From positions 71,232,678-71,296,677 of the forward strand of contig OX104134.1 of assembly GCA_944470555.2 (NCBI GenBank): a stretch of 64,000 bases of DNA, written 5' to 3'. Made by a program: the position numbers and the translations under genes. This document shows, piece after piece, positions 1 through 13,801 of the stretch. Below the pieces are notes generated by a model. That model was not told where the DNA came from, ran no database searches, and saw nothing but the letters and a program-made list of their open reading frames with translations. The stretch's first letter is position 1. Every line of letters starts with the position of its first letter. The stretch is from Heterobilharzia americana. Taxonomy: Eukaryota > Platyhelminthes > Trematoda > Strigeidida > Schistosomatidae.

Positions 1-490
1 AATGTATTCTCGTGACTCACCTAAAATGTGTTCATATATAACCACATCATTGAGTTTAAATCACATCAAATGCTTCTCTAGCACCAGGAATTTTGTTGTT
101 CGATACATGTTTTGTTAAAAGCATTTACGAAACATTTTGCTGATGGGATGCAAAAAGTATTTGTAGATCTATCTATCTATCGTAGGAGCAAGCATCTAAA
201 GCTTAATCAACACTGAGGAGAGAATTACGGTCAGTTCATCACTAAACGTCATCTGTTAGATGAAAAAAGGCTCGTCAAAGATTATTTCTTCTTCATACTC
301 TCTTTCATGCACTTTCTTAAGGTATGCATGAAAAAGTACAAATTATCTAAACTGGCTGGAAGCTTTTGTTTACAGGTTGATATGAACTTTGAAATTCAGA
401 CTTTCAGTGTTCTTGTTTAGCTAGTTTCCCGCATTTATGAAACTCCTGATTCTTCAGACCATCTCAGAATTTATTACTTTCATTAGGCTC

Positions 491-502
491 TTTTCGTTAC
501 TA
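491..502. repeat. Candidate target-site duplication, 3' side of LINE copy 1
   Basis: TTTTCGTTACTA next to the element's (TAA)-type tail matches TTTTTGTTACTA at 3818-3829 beside the element's 5' end, 11 of 12 bases. The pair would mark the insertion site. Confidence 0.5.
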
Positions 503-3500
503 TTATTTGTCCCTTGGGTTCCTAATGGAACATAGGGCTTCAGTAGCTCGTCTCCATTCCACTCTGTTCTCTGCAATCTTTTCAACCTGGCTCCAAGACA
601 GCCCACAAGCTCTCATTTCCTCCTCGCACGATTTCCTCCATGTAACCACCGGACGCCCAACTCGTCGCTTCCCATCTGGGTTCCACTCGAGTGACTGGCC
701 TGATGCGTGATGTCGCCAGTCGGCCTTCTCAATGTATGCCCAATTCATCTCCACTTCCTTCTGCATATTGTTGAGCAATAGCTTCTTGGTTGGTTCGTTT
801 CCAGACCAGAGTTTCTTGTTGCTTATTCTTTCTGGTCATCTGATCTTCAGTAATGAGCAACGGTAGGCGTAAGTTGTTGATGAATGTCTGTAGTTTTTTG
901 GAAATGCTTTTCGTAACGCGCGAGGTCTCTGAACCATCATACAGAAGCACTGACTTGACGTTGGTGTTGAAAATCCGGATATTGTCCCACATGCTGAGTG
1001 CAGAAGATCTCCACACTGGTTTCAGGCTAATGAACGCCTGTCTTGCTTTCCCGGTTCTGACCTTGACATCCTCGTCTGTGTCCGCCGTCTGTAGTTGAGA
1101 CTGTGCTGCCTAGATAGTTGAAGGAGGCTACTTTCTTCAAGTTCCTCCCGTTGATGGTGATTGGAGCTTGCTGTTGTAGATGTTGTTGCTGGTTGGGCAT
1201 CTTCATCACTTGTGTCTTCTCTATGTTCACTCGAAGTCCTGTCTTGCTGCCCTGCCTCGCCTCTTCTGTCAACTTGATAGTTTTCGCCTGTAGATTTCCG
1301 AGTTTCTGCGAGAAGACATTTGACATAAGTCATTGGCGAAATCCAAATCTTCTAGGATCTTTTCCGCAGTCCAGCGTATCACCCTCTTCTCACAGCTCCT
1401 CACTGTTGTCTGTTGCATGATCCAGTCCAGTCGACCACAATCAGGAATATCATGGGTGACAGTAAGCAGCTTTGTTTCACTCCTATCTTCACTTCACTTC
1501 AAAGGCATCACTGAGCTTCCCATTGTGAATTACTTGGCTGGCATGTGGCGTCGTCATATAGTTGTTGAATGGGGTTGATAAAGGTTTGTGGCACTGAGAC
1601 CGTAGTGTTGAAGCAACTGCCAAATTACTTCTCGTTCGACACTGTCAAAGGCCTTCTCAAGGTCGATGAAGTTGAGGTAGAGTTGAGTTGACTGCCATTC
1701 TACACTCTGTTCTATGATGATGCGAAGAGCTGCAATTTGGTCCGTGCATGATTTGTACTCTCGGAAGCCAGCCAGCCTGTTCCGGTCATGTTTTGAGTCC
1801 AGTGCATCCTTCAGTCTCCCCAGTATGATGAGGCTTAATATTTTGCTTGGGGTGGACAGTTACATGATTCCTCGCCAGTTCTTGCAAAGACTCAGGTCAC
1901 CCTTCTTCGGCAGTTTGACAAGATAACCCTTCTTCCAATCACTAGCCAGGTGCCCTCCCCTCCTTCCCGACCTTCTGAAGAGTGGTGTGAGCATGTCCGA
2001 TGCTGTTGTCTCTGTGTCTGTTCTCAGTGCTTCTGGCGGGATCCCATCTGGTCCTGTTGCTTTCCCACATTTCAGTAGCTTTATAGCGTTCAAGACTTCC
2101 ACTTTTGTTGGAGGATTTGAGTTCACTGGTAGTTCTGTGGCTGAAGAGTGGTGGTATTTCTGGACGAGTTGCAGTTGGTGGTCGATTCAAGAGCTTTTTG
2201 AAGTGGTCAGCCCATCGCTTCCTTTCTTTCTCCTCTTCGCTTACTAGCTTTCCTTCACTATTTTCAATTGGTTTCCTCTGTGGTGTGTTGATCTCTTCCC
2301 TCCCAGATAGTAACCTGGTTGTTTGGTACAATGTTGTCAGGTCTCTATCTCTCCTACCTGCAGCGTGTTCTGCTTCACTTGTCAGTGTTTCGTGGAAGTG
2401 TCTTTTGTCTTTGCGCGCACTCTTCTTCACTTCTTTGTCCAGTGTTTTATACAGTGTACTCGGTTCCTCTTCTCGTTGTTTGTCTTCTGCTTCACCATCC
2501 TCCTCTCGCTGTTCTACCATCTTCCATGTTTCCATCGAAATCCATTCCTTATCTTCTTTCTTCTTCCTTCCTAATACGGTTGTTCAGGTTTCTTTCAACA
2601 TAGCTTTCAAAGAGTTCCAGTGCTCATCTACACAGTTTTCTTCAGCGGTGTTGCTCAACGTCTCCCATTTTATCCTGGTGGCTGATGTGAAGATGTCCTT
2701 TGTTGTTTTTTCTTTCAGTTTCCGGGTGTTGAACTTGAACTGTGGTCTACCACCGATTTCCTTGAAGGCTTTTAACTTGATTTTGAAGGTTCCTTGCACT
2801 AGATAGTGAGTGATGTGAACCTACATCTACTCCCCTTCTTGATGTGATCTTGTGTCCAGTAGGCTGCATCTCCACTTTCTCCAGATTGAGATTAAGTCGA
2901 TCTGATTTTTAGTGTAGTGTGTCCATCTGGTGAAGTCCATGCTGCTTTGTGAATATCCTTGTGTTTGTACACTGCCTCGAATCAACAAATCGTTGAATGC
3001 GCAGAATTCTGCAAACAATTCTCCATTCTCGTTCATTTCACCGAGCGCTTCTCGACCCGTTTTTTTTTCTCATCCTGTATTGTCCGCTCCAAGTTTGGCA
3101 TTCATGTCGCCCATTAGAATTTTGATATCGCCAACTGAGGTCTTGTCCAGTGTTGTAGAATTCCTCCTTTTTTCTGTTCATCTGCATTATTTGTAGGTGC
3201 GTAGCGTAGCGTAGGATTGTATGATTGTGACCTTCCTTCCTTTGAGATGAACCTTGCTGTTATGATCCTGATTGTAGAGGAGATTGGTTCCCACTGCATG
3301 AGAGCCTTCGATGCTGTTGGGGACATCATGATAGCCACTCTATAACTCACTGTGTTTGTGGTTGTCGTCTGGGTGACAATATCGGAGTAGATTATTGATT
3401 CTCCAGTTGACAGTTTGAAGAGTCCACTTCCATTCCATCTGCTTTCGCAAATTTCTAGCTATTCATTGTGATACCTTCTCATCTCGTTTGCAATCTGACC

Positions 3501-3817
3501 AGCGTTGCTAGGTTCAAACATAGTGTGGACATTCCATGTCCCCACGTTTACTTTGGCTTTCATCGAGAGAAGAGAAGAGAAGACAGATCGGCCAATTGGG
3601 TTCCCGAAGGCTTTCACCAACCGGCGTCATTTCGCCTTTCCGATTCCAGCGAGGAATAATTTTGTTTTTATTTTTTATATTTTGTTTGTGCTTTGAAGTT
3701 TCTTTAGCTGTTGAATTTGTTTTACGGGGTAGGATTGCTAACCCTATGCCCAACCTCCCTCTTTACCCGGGCTTAGGACTGGCTGGTAACTAGTAAACTA
3801 GTTATCCAGGCGAGGTT
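503..3817 (-). mobile_element. LINE copy 1, near full length, degenerate
   Basis: Non-LTR retrotransposon with an APE-type endonuclease and reverse transcriptase, read on the - strand from about 3817. The N-terminus starts with MKAKVNVGTWNVHTMF near 3563, keeping the metal-binding Asn of GTWNV. Later endonuclease text includes MNENGELFAEFCAFNDLL and YAPTNNADE. The RT fingers and palm read GKATGPDGIPPEAL, FIDLEKAFDSVERE and, where FADD is expected, FAND, so the catalytic pair is broken. The C-terminal tail (EWNPDGKRRVGRP, near 610-700) is typical of this LINE type. Many frameshifts and stops interrupt it. The endonuclease S-D-H motif is also damaged. Clade is RTE/CR1-like but not settled here. 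Confidence 0.85.
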
Positions 3818-3829
3818 TTTTTGTTACTA
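3818..3829. repeat. Candidate target-site duplication, 5' side of LINE copy 1
   Basis: TTTTTGTTACTA, partner of 491-502 with one mismatch. The adjoining element end CCTGGATAACTAGTT agrees with the 5' end of LINE copy 6, so the boundary is supported by two copies. Confidence 0.5.
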
Positions 3830-4254
3830 ACTGCAATGAAATAATATTCATAGCTGTCAGATGTCGAAAACAGAGGCCTATAACACTGTGGGTGAACAAC
3901 TTTAGGGTATGCATTTGTTAAACAGATATTTTTAGTGGAAATCGTGTTTACTTTAGCCTTTTAGTATTTTACTTATTTTGACTAAGTATATGATAAGCCA
4001 AGGAAAATATTGATAATTTTATTTTTAGAGATGCAAAGCTGAGTTATAAAGTGACATTCCAATAACTTGAAGTGAATAATTGCCGATGTTATGTGTTAAG
4101 TGTTATTTAACAAGAAGTTTTAGTTAAAGTACACTGTTGTCTTGATAGATATCCATTCTGTATTGTCATCTTTACCCGCAAACTTACTTCAACACTCAGA
4201 ACATTTAACTTAAATTCCATATGAGTCATCATTTCTGTAACTTATAATAGCGTC

Positions 4255-4345
4255 CTGCATGGGTTAGTTCGGTGGCAAAGTCTCTAACATCAATGCTTAG
4301 TGACGCCTGTTCAAATCTGTGGGAAAATATGAGTTTCCTCTGAGT
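4255..4345 (+). repeat. tRNA-like SINE head, degenerate
   Basis: GGTTAGTTCGGTGGCAAAG resembles a Pol III A box, and about 40 bases later TGTTCAAATCT resembles a B box. No cloverleaf with a proper acceptor stem is evident, so this is taken as a tRNA-derived repeat rather than a tRNA gene. Confidence 0.35.
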
Positions 4346-4974
4346 TTAAGATGTGACTTCCTGATGATTACCAGCAAGCATGAAACTTGGGCTGAACCAG
4401 ACTTCTGTAAATATAAAATCCACTCTTTATCATATCATCTGGGTTAGTTTTTACTGTTGCCTATAACAATGACTACCAAACTGAGTAATATGCCTTATAG
4501 TTGTTTGTGAACTTAGATGAGTAGCGTAAATGGTAAATGTCAAGTTTTCCAGCAAAATATTGTCTTAAGCATTATAGCCACAGTAAACACAGTGAGAAAC
4601 CGACATTTTCATCTTTACATACTAATTAATTTCATGAAGAATTGCATTATAGGTTTATAAAGGTTTCGAGTCGTTTGAGTTAATTCATGTAAATAACCAA
4701 CATTACGAAAATTATCCAATTGTATTTTCAATATGCTACTCCTTAATTAACAGCCTTTTTGGAGCCATACTGTTAAAAGTGAAGGATGACTTCAGTTGAG
4801 TGTTGCATTGAGTGGATAGATAACGCAAACACTAAATGAACAGTAACAAGACTTCTGATTTCAATTGAGTTTTGGAAACTGTCTTAGTTATTCAGAAGTG
4901 CTTTTAGAAAGGTTAGGTCGAACAGCTTCACAAATATTTAAGTGGTTTTTAATCTAAACGTGATACTCATCAGG

Positions 4975-5250
4975 GAATGACAGCAATTAGAGTTATCGAG
5001 AACTCAGTAGCAGTGGACATCCGTTTCTTCCTGGTATGGAACTCCCTAGCATTGTTCAGCCTCGGCCCTTCATACCTGGGAACGGTCGTGTTACAACTGA
5101 ACCTGTGGTTCGGAACCCAATGGTCTACATTCTCCTACTTCCATCAATTCACGGTATAGTGCACTCATCATTCAATGCCATCGGTGAGTATTTGTACTCA
5201 TATCCGGTTTGACCAACTCCACAGCTCACAATTTCTCAGTTAAACTTCGC
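4975..5250 (-). repeat. Hammerhead SINE copy S1
   Basis: Read on the - strand it holds GAGTTCCATACCAGGAA, GAAAC, a GGAU loop and GTC followed by CACTGC. This is the stem II, core and short stem III order of Smα-type hammerheads. The CTGATGA box has decayed to CTAGGGA. The apparent open frame and donor-like GGTGAGT at 5183 within it are judged part of the repeat, not an exon. Confidence 0.6.
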
Positions 5251-6087
5251 GAGATGAATGGAAAACAGGGAATCAGTTTTAGGGTTCGTAAGTATAGGCT
5301 CATTTCAAAGTAGCATTCATCACAGACTCACTTTTAACTCTCATTCCATAGTATATTACTCGTACTTTCGTCAACAGCGTTCAGGAAACTTGCGATCACG
5401 GTATGAGTGATACATACAAAATTATTTTTATAACGAAATTACTCATGAGTATACATAAGTTATGAACCTCCTCTTTCTTTAAGGCATCAATGAACGCGAA
5501 TTATTGAAAAGAAATTTGTGATGTATTCTGGAGACTCTTGTTTAACTTGCAGTTCATCAGACTTGGAGAATTCATTGAAGTTAAAAATTTTTATTGATGG
5601 AAAATGTGAGGGTGATGTTTTATTTATCGTACTACAAACAGAAAGCAAGAATAACTGGACAATTGTATACTTCTCTTGACTTATTCATTTTAATTAATGG
5701 ATGGTAATAAAATGCCCACGGAAATGATCAAAATCAAGTTTCTGAGCTACATGTGTACAGATGCATAACACATTGTGGTCATTAAAGTCAACAGTAGACA
5801 CTGATCAACTTGGTTGCCATGACGTCGCACTGAGTTCACATATATTTATCTGTAATTGGTCTGTCCTTCGGTTGACTTACGACTGATATTTATTTACAAG
5901 GTTTCTACATAGAAAACAAGCTGTCTGTATATTTACATTTACTTACGAGTATAAATTACTCGTAAATGAAAGATAACATACTGACTGAAGATAATTCTCT
6001 GTACGTTCTTTTGATTGTTGTGAAGACGTGTAATGTGCATTTCTGACCATATGTAAAGTACTTATTATTATTATTTCAAATTGATTC

Positions 6088-6402
6088 CTATTGATAATAT
6101 AAATCTGTTGAAAAACCTTGGAGTAACAACTTTGTTTTGCCCTTACCGATACCAGGTTTCACATTAAATCTGTTTGCAGAGTTGAAAACAGTATTCTTTG
6201 ATGAAGTAAACTGAAGATTCCTTACGCATTGCTGAGTTTCATTCCAAATTTTTAGCATTATTCTCCTGTGAATTTTTAAACTTGCATTATTAGCACTAGG
6301 CTTTTCTGTTATTTGCAACTGACATAAATCCAGAATAGTAGGCCATAATTGGTATAATCTCACTGATAATGACATGTTTTGGTCGCCCCATCTACTAATC
6401 AT
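6088..6402 (-). other. Unidentified 104-codon open frame
   Basis: An open frame starting MISRWGDQNMSLSVRL and ending TDLYYQ sits between LINE copy 2 and SINE S1. I do not recognise the product and see no clear domain. It may be chance or an old repeat relic. Confidence 0.15.
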
Positions 6403-6547
6403 AAAAAGATATTTACTAACTCACTAGTTAACCATAAGAACCTCACCATCTGCTGCATTTTGTTGTCACTTCAACAGACATTGTAGCTATGACAACCAAA
6501 ATAATGTACTGAATCAAATCGTATTAAGATAATTAACATTCAGTTTA

Positions 6548-8231
6548 TTCTTTATTATTTTCCCCTTGGGTTCAGTAGCACGTCGCCATTTCACTCTTTT
6601 CTCTGCAGTCTTTTCAGCCTGGAGCCACGAATGCCCACAAGCTTTCATTTCTTCCTCAGACGGTCTCCTCCACGTCACCATCGGACGCCTACCTCGTCGC
6701 TTTCCATGCGGGTTCCACTCGACAGCCTGGCCTGGCGCATGGTGTTCCCAATCGGTCTTCTCAGTGTATGCCCAATCCATCTCCACTTCCTTCTGCATAT
6801 TTGTTGGGCAATAGGTTGTTGTTTGGTTCGCTGCCCGTCCAGAGTTCGTTGTTGCTTATTTTTTGTTATTCTGGCCGTCTTTTGTAGTTTATTGGAAGTG
6901 CTTTTCGTAACTCGCCAAGTCTCTGAACTTTCAAATAGAAGCACTGACTTGATATTAGTGTTAAAAAGCCGCATCTTGTTCTTATACTGAATGCAGTAGA
7001 TCTGTACACTGATTATTTCAGGTTAGTGAAGGCCTGTCTTGCTGTCTTTCCGATCCTTGCTTTGATGTCCTCATCTGTGCCGCCACCGCCACTGTCACCT
7101 GTAGTTGAAACGATGCTACCCTGCGTAGGTGGTAGGTGAAAGAGACTACTTCTCTTAGGTCCCTCCTGTTGATGGTGATCGGTGCTTGTTGTTGATGCTG
7201 TTGTTGGTTGGAAATCTTCATCACCTGTATCTTCTCTACATTCACTTGAAGTCCCGTTTTCTCTGCCTCTTCTGTCAACTTGTTAGTTTTCGCCTGTAGA
7301 TCTTCGAGTTTGTGTGATGAGACATATAGACATAAATCATCATCGTCAGCGAAATCCAAATCTTCTACTGGGGTCTGTTCATCGGTCCAGCCAGCGTATG
7401 CCCCTCTTCTTTCTCACAGCTCCTCACAGTTGTCTGTTGCATGATCCAGTTCAGTCAGTCGCAATCAAGAAGATCATCGTTGATAGTAGGCGGCTACCCT
7501 GTCTTACTTATGTCTTCACTTCAAAGGCATCACTTAGCTTTCGACTGTGAATCACTTGGCATGCTGCATCATATAGTATATAGCTGTTGAATGAGGTTCA
7601 TTGGTGCTTTTTTTGCACTCCGTAGTGTTGAAGTAGTTTCCAAAATACTTCTCGGTCGACGCTATCGAAAGTCTTTTCAAGGTTGGTGGAGTTGAGGTTG
7701 AGTTGACTGCCATTCTATACTCTGTTCTATGATGATGCGAAGCGTAGCGTTACAATTTGATCCGCACACGATTTGTTCTTCCTGAAGTCAGTTAGCCTGT
7801 TCCGGTCGTTACTATGAGTCTAGAGCACCTTTTAGTCCCTCCAGGATGACGCGGCTTAATATTTTGCTTGGTGTGGGCAGGAGCATGATTCCGCTTCCGT
7901 TCTTGCAAAGACTTAAGTCGCCGTTCTTTGGGAGTTCGACAAGGCAATCCTTCTCCCAATCAATCGGCAGGTATCTTTCCTTCCTTCCGTCTGCAATAGT
8001 GATGTGAGCATGTCCTCTGTGGTCTCTGCGTCCGTTTTCAGTGCTTCTGGCGGAATTGCATCTGGTTCTGCTGCTTCCCCGGCTTTTAGTAACTTTGGCA
8101 GTGGTCGATTCAAGAGTTTTTTGAAGTGGTCAGCCCATCATTTCCTTTGTTTTTTCTCTTTGGTAACTAAGTTTCCTTCACTCTCCTTTATGGATCTCAT
8201 CTATGTTGATCTCTTCCCAGATACTAACCTG
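6548..8231 (-). mobile_element. LINE copy 2, 5'-truncated and degenerate
   Basis: Same family as copy 1, read on the - strand. It begins within the region before the RT (ends at 8231, matching copy 1 near 2310) and runs to the C-terminal tail with EWNPHGKRRGRRP and a CCCAAGGGG end near 6550. It keeps MDFADDDDLCLY, an intact FADD catalytic pair, near 7320-7359, and IPPEALKTDAETT near 8030. About 90 bases are missing near 8100 relative to copy 1. Frameshifts occur throughout. Confidence 0.8.
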
Positions 8232-8544
8232 ACAAATTTATTAATGTTGGTTTGTAAGAGAAATTCCTCTCTGGTAAAAAGTGAAAATTCCCTTTCAAGA
8301 GAAAGGCTTTTTGAGTATTACTATTTAACTTGGCTGGGTGACTCATGTTTAACAGTGACGATTAACAAGGAGATTTGTTTAATGGCTTTTTTTGTTTGAC
8401 AGACAAGCACTGGTGAAAGCGTATGTCTCGGTGTATACCATGATGGAATATTACTATACCATGGAATGTTACGTATGAACCGATTTCTTTGGCCTCAGAT
8501 TGTAAAATTACTGTATAAATCAAAAATTTCATTTTGGTCATCAG

Positions 8545-8742
8545 ATCAATGAGCAAAGAAACATTGAGTAAGCGTGGGACCTTAAGGCGAACATTTTCAC
8601 CCGGTGGACTGAAAGGATCCGACAGAAGGGAAAATAACTCTGGTGAAACTAGTCATGACATCACGTTAACATTTCACTGCACAGATGCCCGCTTAGCAAA
8701 AAGACTATGGGATTCCTGTACCTCACAGCATGCTTTTTTCCG
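8545..8742 (+). CDS. Exon 1 seen: end of FERM C-lobe
   Basis: The acceptor is tcag before 8545 and the donor is CG|GTAAGT at 8742/8743. The frame enters with one base completing a codon and leaves in phase 2. The first half is Ser/Arg/Gly-rich. The second half (ITLTFHC, then [18 protein letters not shown]) matches the last strand and long helix of a FERM F3 lobe, where family members carry a pattern like LWK.CVEHH.FFR. Earlier FERM exons were not recognised upstream, a region largely filled by LINE copies 1 and 2. Confidence 0.7.
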
Positions 8743-11700
8743 GTAAGTTTCTGGCATGAATTTCTGCTATTATCACTCTTTGTTAGAGAACACTTATTTC
8801 TGTCCAAATTACCGATAGTTCGATGGACAGCCTATGAAATGTAAACATATCGATGAATGGATGTTATGACGTTAAAAAAATAATACTTTTCACCCCTCTT
8901 CAAACGTGTTCAAACTTCACTTTTAAACTCTTGAAAGTAGGATGCACATATATGTATACTGTGCGACTGATTAATATAGCAATACAAAGTAATTTGCTCT
9001 GGTGGCATATCTAAGGGAAAGCTAATTAGATACACGAGTAGATAAGGAGTGAAATCAAAACAAAACTGAAAACGAAGATGAGACGGAAACATGAAGTGAA
9101 CATTCTGAGCACTGCTGAGGAGTTCTGTACCAGGACAAAATAGCTATCCAATGCTTCCAGGTTTTCAGTGGTTCTCCAATTGTTGTCAGTTCGTGGTGAA
9201 CACTACTTTAAAAATAAGTTCACCATTAATTTCAAAACGTATGTACAAATATTTATTGATATGATTTGATAAATGGTTTTATGGAAGTAAAGCAAGATAA
9301 ATACACTTTTCAGTAAATAGTAACATCAATTGTTATCCTATAAAACTTGGATGCACCTGGTAGTATATTCGTCACTCTGCAGTATTTCTCGAAAGACTAC
9401 ATGATGGCATTCGTACAGAATAGAATTTATTTTGTTCAAATTTTTAAGTAAGTAAGTGACAAGTCACCGACAGCTATTTCATAATTCTCTAAATATTGAG
9501 AGACTATTCAGTCAGCATTACCAGTTCATGGCTAAAAATACCTAAACGATACTTATTACCTTACAAATAGTGCATTTAAAAGTTGAGAATTTTGGAGAGT
9601 TTGCAATTCCTTGATTTGTACAGAAAACGAAGTTCATTAAAGTTTATCCCATAGTCCTCTTTAAGGTAATACCATTGTCTATCCCAAATTGATAAAGCAG
9701 TTTATGGTAAATAGTCATAGTTATTTTGATTTTGTTCGTACAGGTCAAGAGATCATTCATGTCTAAATAAGTATATTTATCTAATTTACCAAAATGAACT
9801 GAAAATATGTACTTAGATGTTTTACGACCTTAACAACATTTTGGGACTGCTCTGCTGGAATAAAAGCGAACAAATGGCGATAACTAATACTTCAAACAAG
9901 TAACAAACGTAATTAAAGGAGGATTTATTGGATTCACAAATTTCCGTAGGACTCTTTAGCTTTTTACTCTACATACATGATTTCATATACTGTTATGCAA
10001 TGCAGGCTAAGATATTGAATAAGGAATGGTAACACGGACTGAATCATTTACTTGTGTCAAACAGAACTTAGATTAGGTTGGGAGGGGATAACGAATCCAT
10101 AATGAAAAATATAATGACTAGGTATAGATTACATCATTTCGAACAGAACAATAAATAGTCAACTAGATAGCTTGATAAAGGTCCACACTCGGGAAGCATA
10201 GGTGTTGGGTAAACAAAAATATTGATTATAAGAGTGATAATACAAGTGAGTGATAATAATGATAATGATAACAGTGAGAATATAAATCTTGTAAAGATTT
10301 AAAATTACGTCATTTTGAAATAAGGTAAATGAACATCAATTAAGAAGCTTGGTAACAGCTTAAACTAAAAGAGTCTAGAGTATTAGTTGGATGATAACAA
10401 TGATAATGGTGATGGAGATAAGTCATTTGACTATTAAACGGAAACCCTCAAGAAGAAATGATAGTACAGCAGAATGATAGTGAAGAGATAAATATGCGAA
10501 GTCGAGGAAGAAATAAGATGGAAAAACAAGACACTAATAAAAATAAATAAGTTAAGAATACTTCGACACCTCTACCATGGCAAATTCAGGGTGACTACCA
10601 CCTCTTTCTGTACACTTAGGCTCGCACATGATTACACGACTGGAAGCATTTTCTGACTTCGCTGTCTCCTGAAAACCAACATAAGTAAATGATTCCCTCC
10701 GTGTTGCCATGTCTGTATTACATGTGTATGCATTCCTTTACTGCATGACAGTATATAAAATCATGTATGTAGGGTAAAAAGCTGATGAGTCCTACTGAAA
10801 TTTGTGAATCCAATAAATCCTGCTTTAATTACGTTTTTTACTTGTCTTAAGTTTGTATCGGGAAAACAATGTTTTTCGAATGATACTTTCATTGTTTCGT
10901 TGTTATTTGTTCTGGTAAAGCAATTTCTCTCTGCGAGCAGTCTAACGTCTGAGATGACTAGGTGAGCTATTGTTATGGTGCAATAAATTCACTTATAATG
11001 CTCGAAAACATGAGCAGTTAGACGTTGACACTAATCTGCAGATATTACCAGTCAGAACAAAATAAAATGCGATGAATATTATGATAAACTTCTTAGCTTA
11101 GACTTATTCAGCTGTGAGTAGCTTTAGTGTGAACAACATAGCTCATAACTTTTATGCAGTTTTGTAATTATATTTGTATAAAAAAGCACTTTAAATTTAC
11201 AACGAATCACGAAGACAACTGCAACTTTCTGGATATCACCATTCAAGGCAGAACAGATTAAGCACTTCAAAGACTTATAACCGGATAAACATGCGGAATA
11301 ACTACCTTAATTTCAGTAAATTATAAATAAACACTAGTTAAGACGCTGTTCCGTAAAGCACAAGAAATATGCACACTGGATAGATTTGAGGGGGAATTAT
11401 TGCTTCTCAAGAAGTAGCTTAAGGAAAATGGATACCCACAAAGCTTCATCAACAAATACAGCAGAAGGTAATTCAGTAAAATCGAGAAAATAACAGTCAG
11501 TAAAAAGCCGTCCTTCATTCCGCTGACTTCAAAAATGGTTAAACTGCAACGACAAACAAGAGACTACTTACGACGTTGGCCAGGAGATTTCTCACAACAA
11601 AGCCAGTTCCCCTACTTTGAACTTCTTGCTCGCTAGTACAACCAAAACACATAAGTGCACTTTGCAATTACCAGCGAACGTGTATACCAGTTCACGTGTA

Positions 11701-13759
11701 TCTACCGAAGCAGCTACATTGGGAGAACAGAAAGAAGGGCTTGCCTTCGACATTTTAAATATGTTCTGAAAACCTCATCATTGAGAAGATCAAGTACTCT
11801 CAATAGTGCAATCGCTAAACACCAAATAGACACAAGATATCAAGCAGACGCTTTGGAACCGTTCAAAATAACCAACAAACCGAACAGTGCGAATCGTCTT
11901 CACTTTTCTGAAACTGCTGCAATTAAACTTCTGACGCCAGGTTTATGTGTTCAAATAGAATCCATGTCCAATCTTTACATTCCGTAGTAACCTTATTCCT
12001 TAACCTTATACTCATTTGCTTACGTTATTATCTTCATGTTAGGTTTTCAGTTCACTATGGACTGTAATTTTTATCCACTAATTTCTATTCTGTTATTACT
12101 AACTTGTCTACTCAGCACCTTACGCAGTCTCTTCTTTTCGACTCTACAGTATTTTTTTTCTGTCATCATTCAGCTTTTGCGACAATTCTCATCCTAATAC
12201 GACATACATTTATGACTTTTTGGCTTCATTTCAACTTGCGTAGTTTCTTTAATTAGCTATAACGTTGTCCTACTTTGAATGATCTCACTGAACAGAAGAA
12301 TGCAAATATTTTGTCTCCGTTTGCAGAAGCTGACAAGAACCGTTGAAATGATAAAATGACTTCATGTTATTCTTCTACAATGTTTGTTCTTGCTCTTTTC
12401 AGTCTGATGAACGGAAATATGCATGTGAAATTCCTTTGGTAATATTACGGTGCACCATTAATAGTCTGCTTTACATTAGCAGGTGAATAAGTTTGGCGAA
12501 TCAGTTCATATCTCTCACTGGCGTCGGAAACACGGCAAATATTTCGTGAGCTGAAATGTAGAGCCCTACACTTATGTTTCTGTATTACCTCTTAACTGGC
12601 ACACTGGCTTATCAGAACGGTTTTATCAGAACCGCTGGAGTGTAAACCCTATGCTTCTTAAAGCCTTAAATGTGGTTTAAATTTCCCAGTATATAGCTGA
12701 TTGACTGTCTGATTTCAAAGACAAACATTTAAATCTTGGGACTACTTTATATTCTTATCTGTTCTTACTCAGGTAGCTGTCATCCATTTGTCTATTTTAA
12801 GTTTCATGATTCACATTTCCAGATCAATAATACATGCTGTTGTCAGTTGGTTGGTCAGCTGATGGTAGTAATGATTTCTATACTAAGTTGCCCACTTGGA
12901 ATAGAGATCAGTTTCATTTCCATTTTCCACTTGCAACCATAATGCACCTTGCCACTAATAGCATACTTGATTCTCCTGAGAATCAGGTGGCTGTAGACAT
13001 TATTCATTCACATCCTCAAATCTCCACTTAAAGCAGAAATTGATGAAAAATTGTCATTTCCCCAACCCCGTATAGTATTTAATATAGATCTCAGCCAAGT
13101 GATGTGCTAGGCTATCTAAGCTAGTTAGTAATGGCCTTGACATATCGTCTACCTGCAAAATAATTCCATGTACCCAGACGTAAACAAACTTACACTCAGT
13201 TTCAGTAAGCCAATATATAGCAGTATTTTAAAGAGACTGATATCGTAATAAGAATTACCAAATAAACTTTAGTTGCAAAAAGGACTAGGAATTGTCAAAA
13301 AAGAGGTAGGCCACTGAAAAGTAACATTTTTTTTGCATATTGCATCACAACAAAATGTAAAACACATTGATTAACTGCCCACAATCTAGGGCGTAAGCCA
13401 TAATAAGTAGTTTCTGTTTTTAAAGAAAAAACGTTTTCTATCGATTAGATGAAGTCAGACGCGAACAAAAGTTTCTCAACCAATCATCGGGAACAAGTTA
13501 TTTTGATACACTGCTCTCCTTGTATATTAGTAAACTACAGTAAAAATAGGATCAGTGATTACTATCCGCCTTTATTCAGATTTTTCTAAAAATACAAATA
13601 TAGTGGTCGCCTAAAAACTAATTAAAAACCTATTTTAGTACAAATAACTTTAAAAATGTACTAAGTTGAATTAACTATTGTTATTCTTAGTGAGGTAAAA
13701 TATGAGGGAAAACTCACTATGAATCAGTCTATTGGATTTACTAATTAAGAAACCTTTAG

Positions 13760-13801
<42 letters not shown>

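Noticed and set aside
4255..4345. Functional tRNA gene
   Set aside because: A- and B-like boxes exist but no acceptor stem or anticodon arm could be paired; treated as a tRNA-derived repeat.
4977..5190. Possible FERM gene exon (open frame with GGTGAGT donor near 5183)
   Set aside because: The same DNA on the other strand carries the hammerhead SINE body (CCATACCAGGAA, GAAAC, GTC), so it is better explained as a repeat; the peptide has no FERM pattern.
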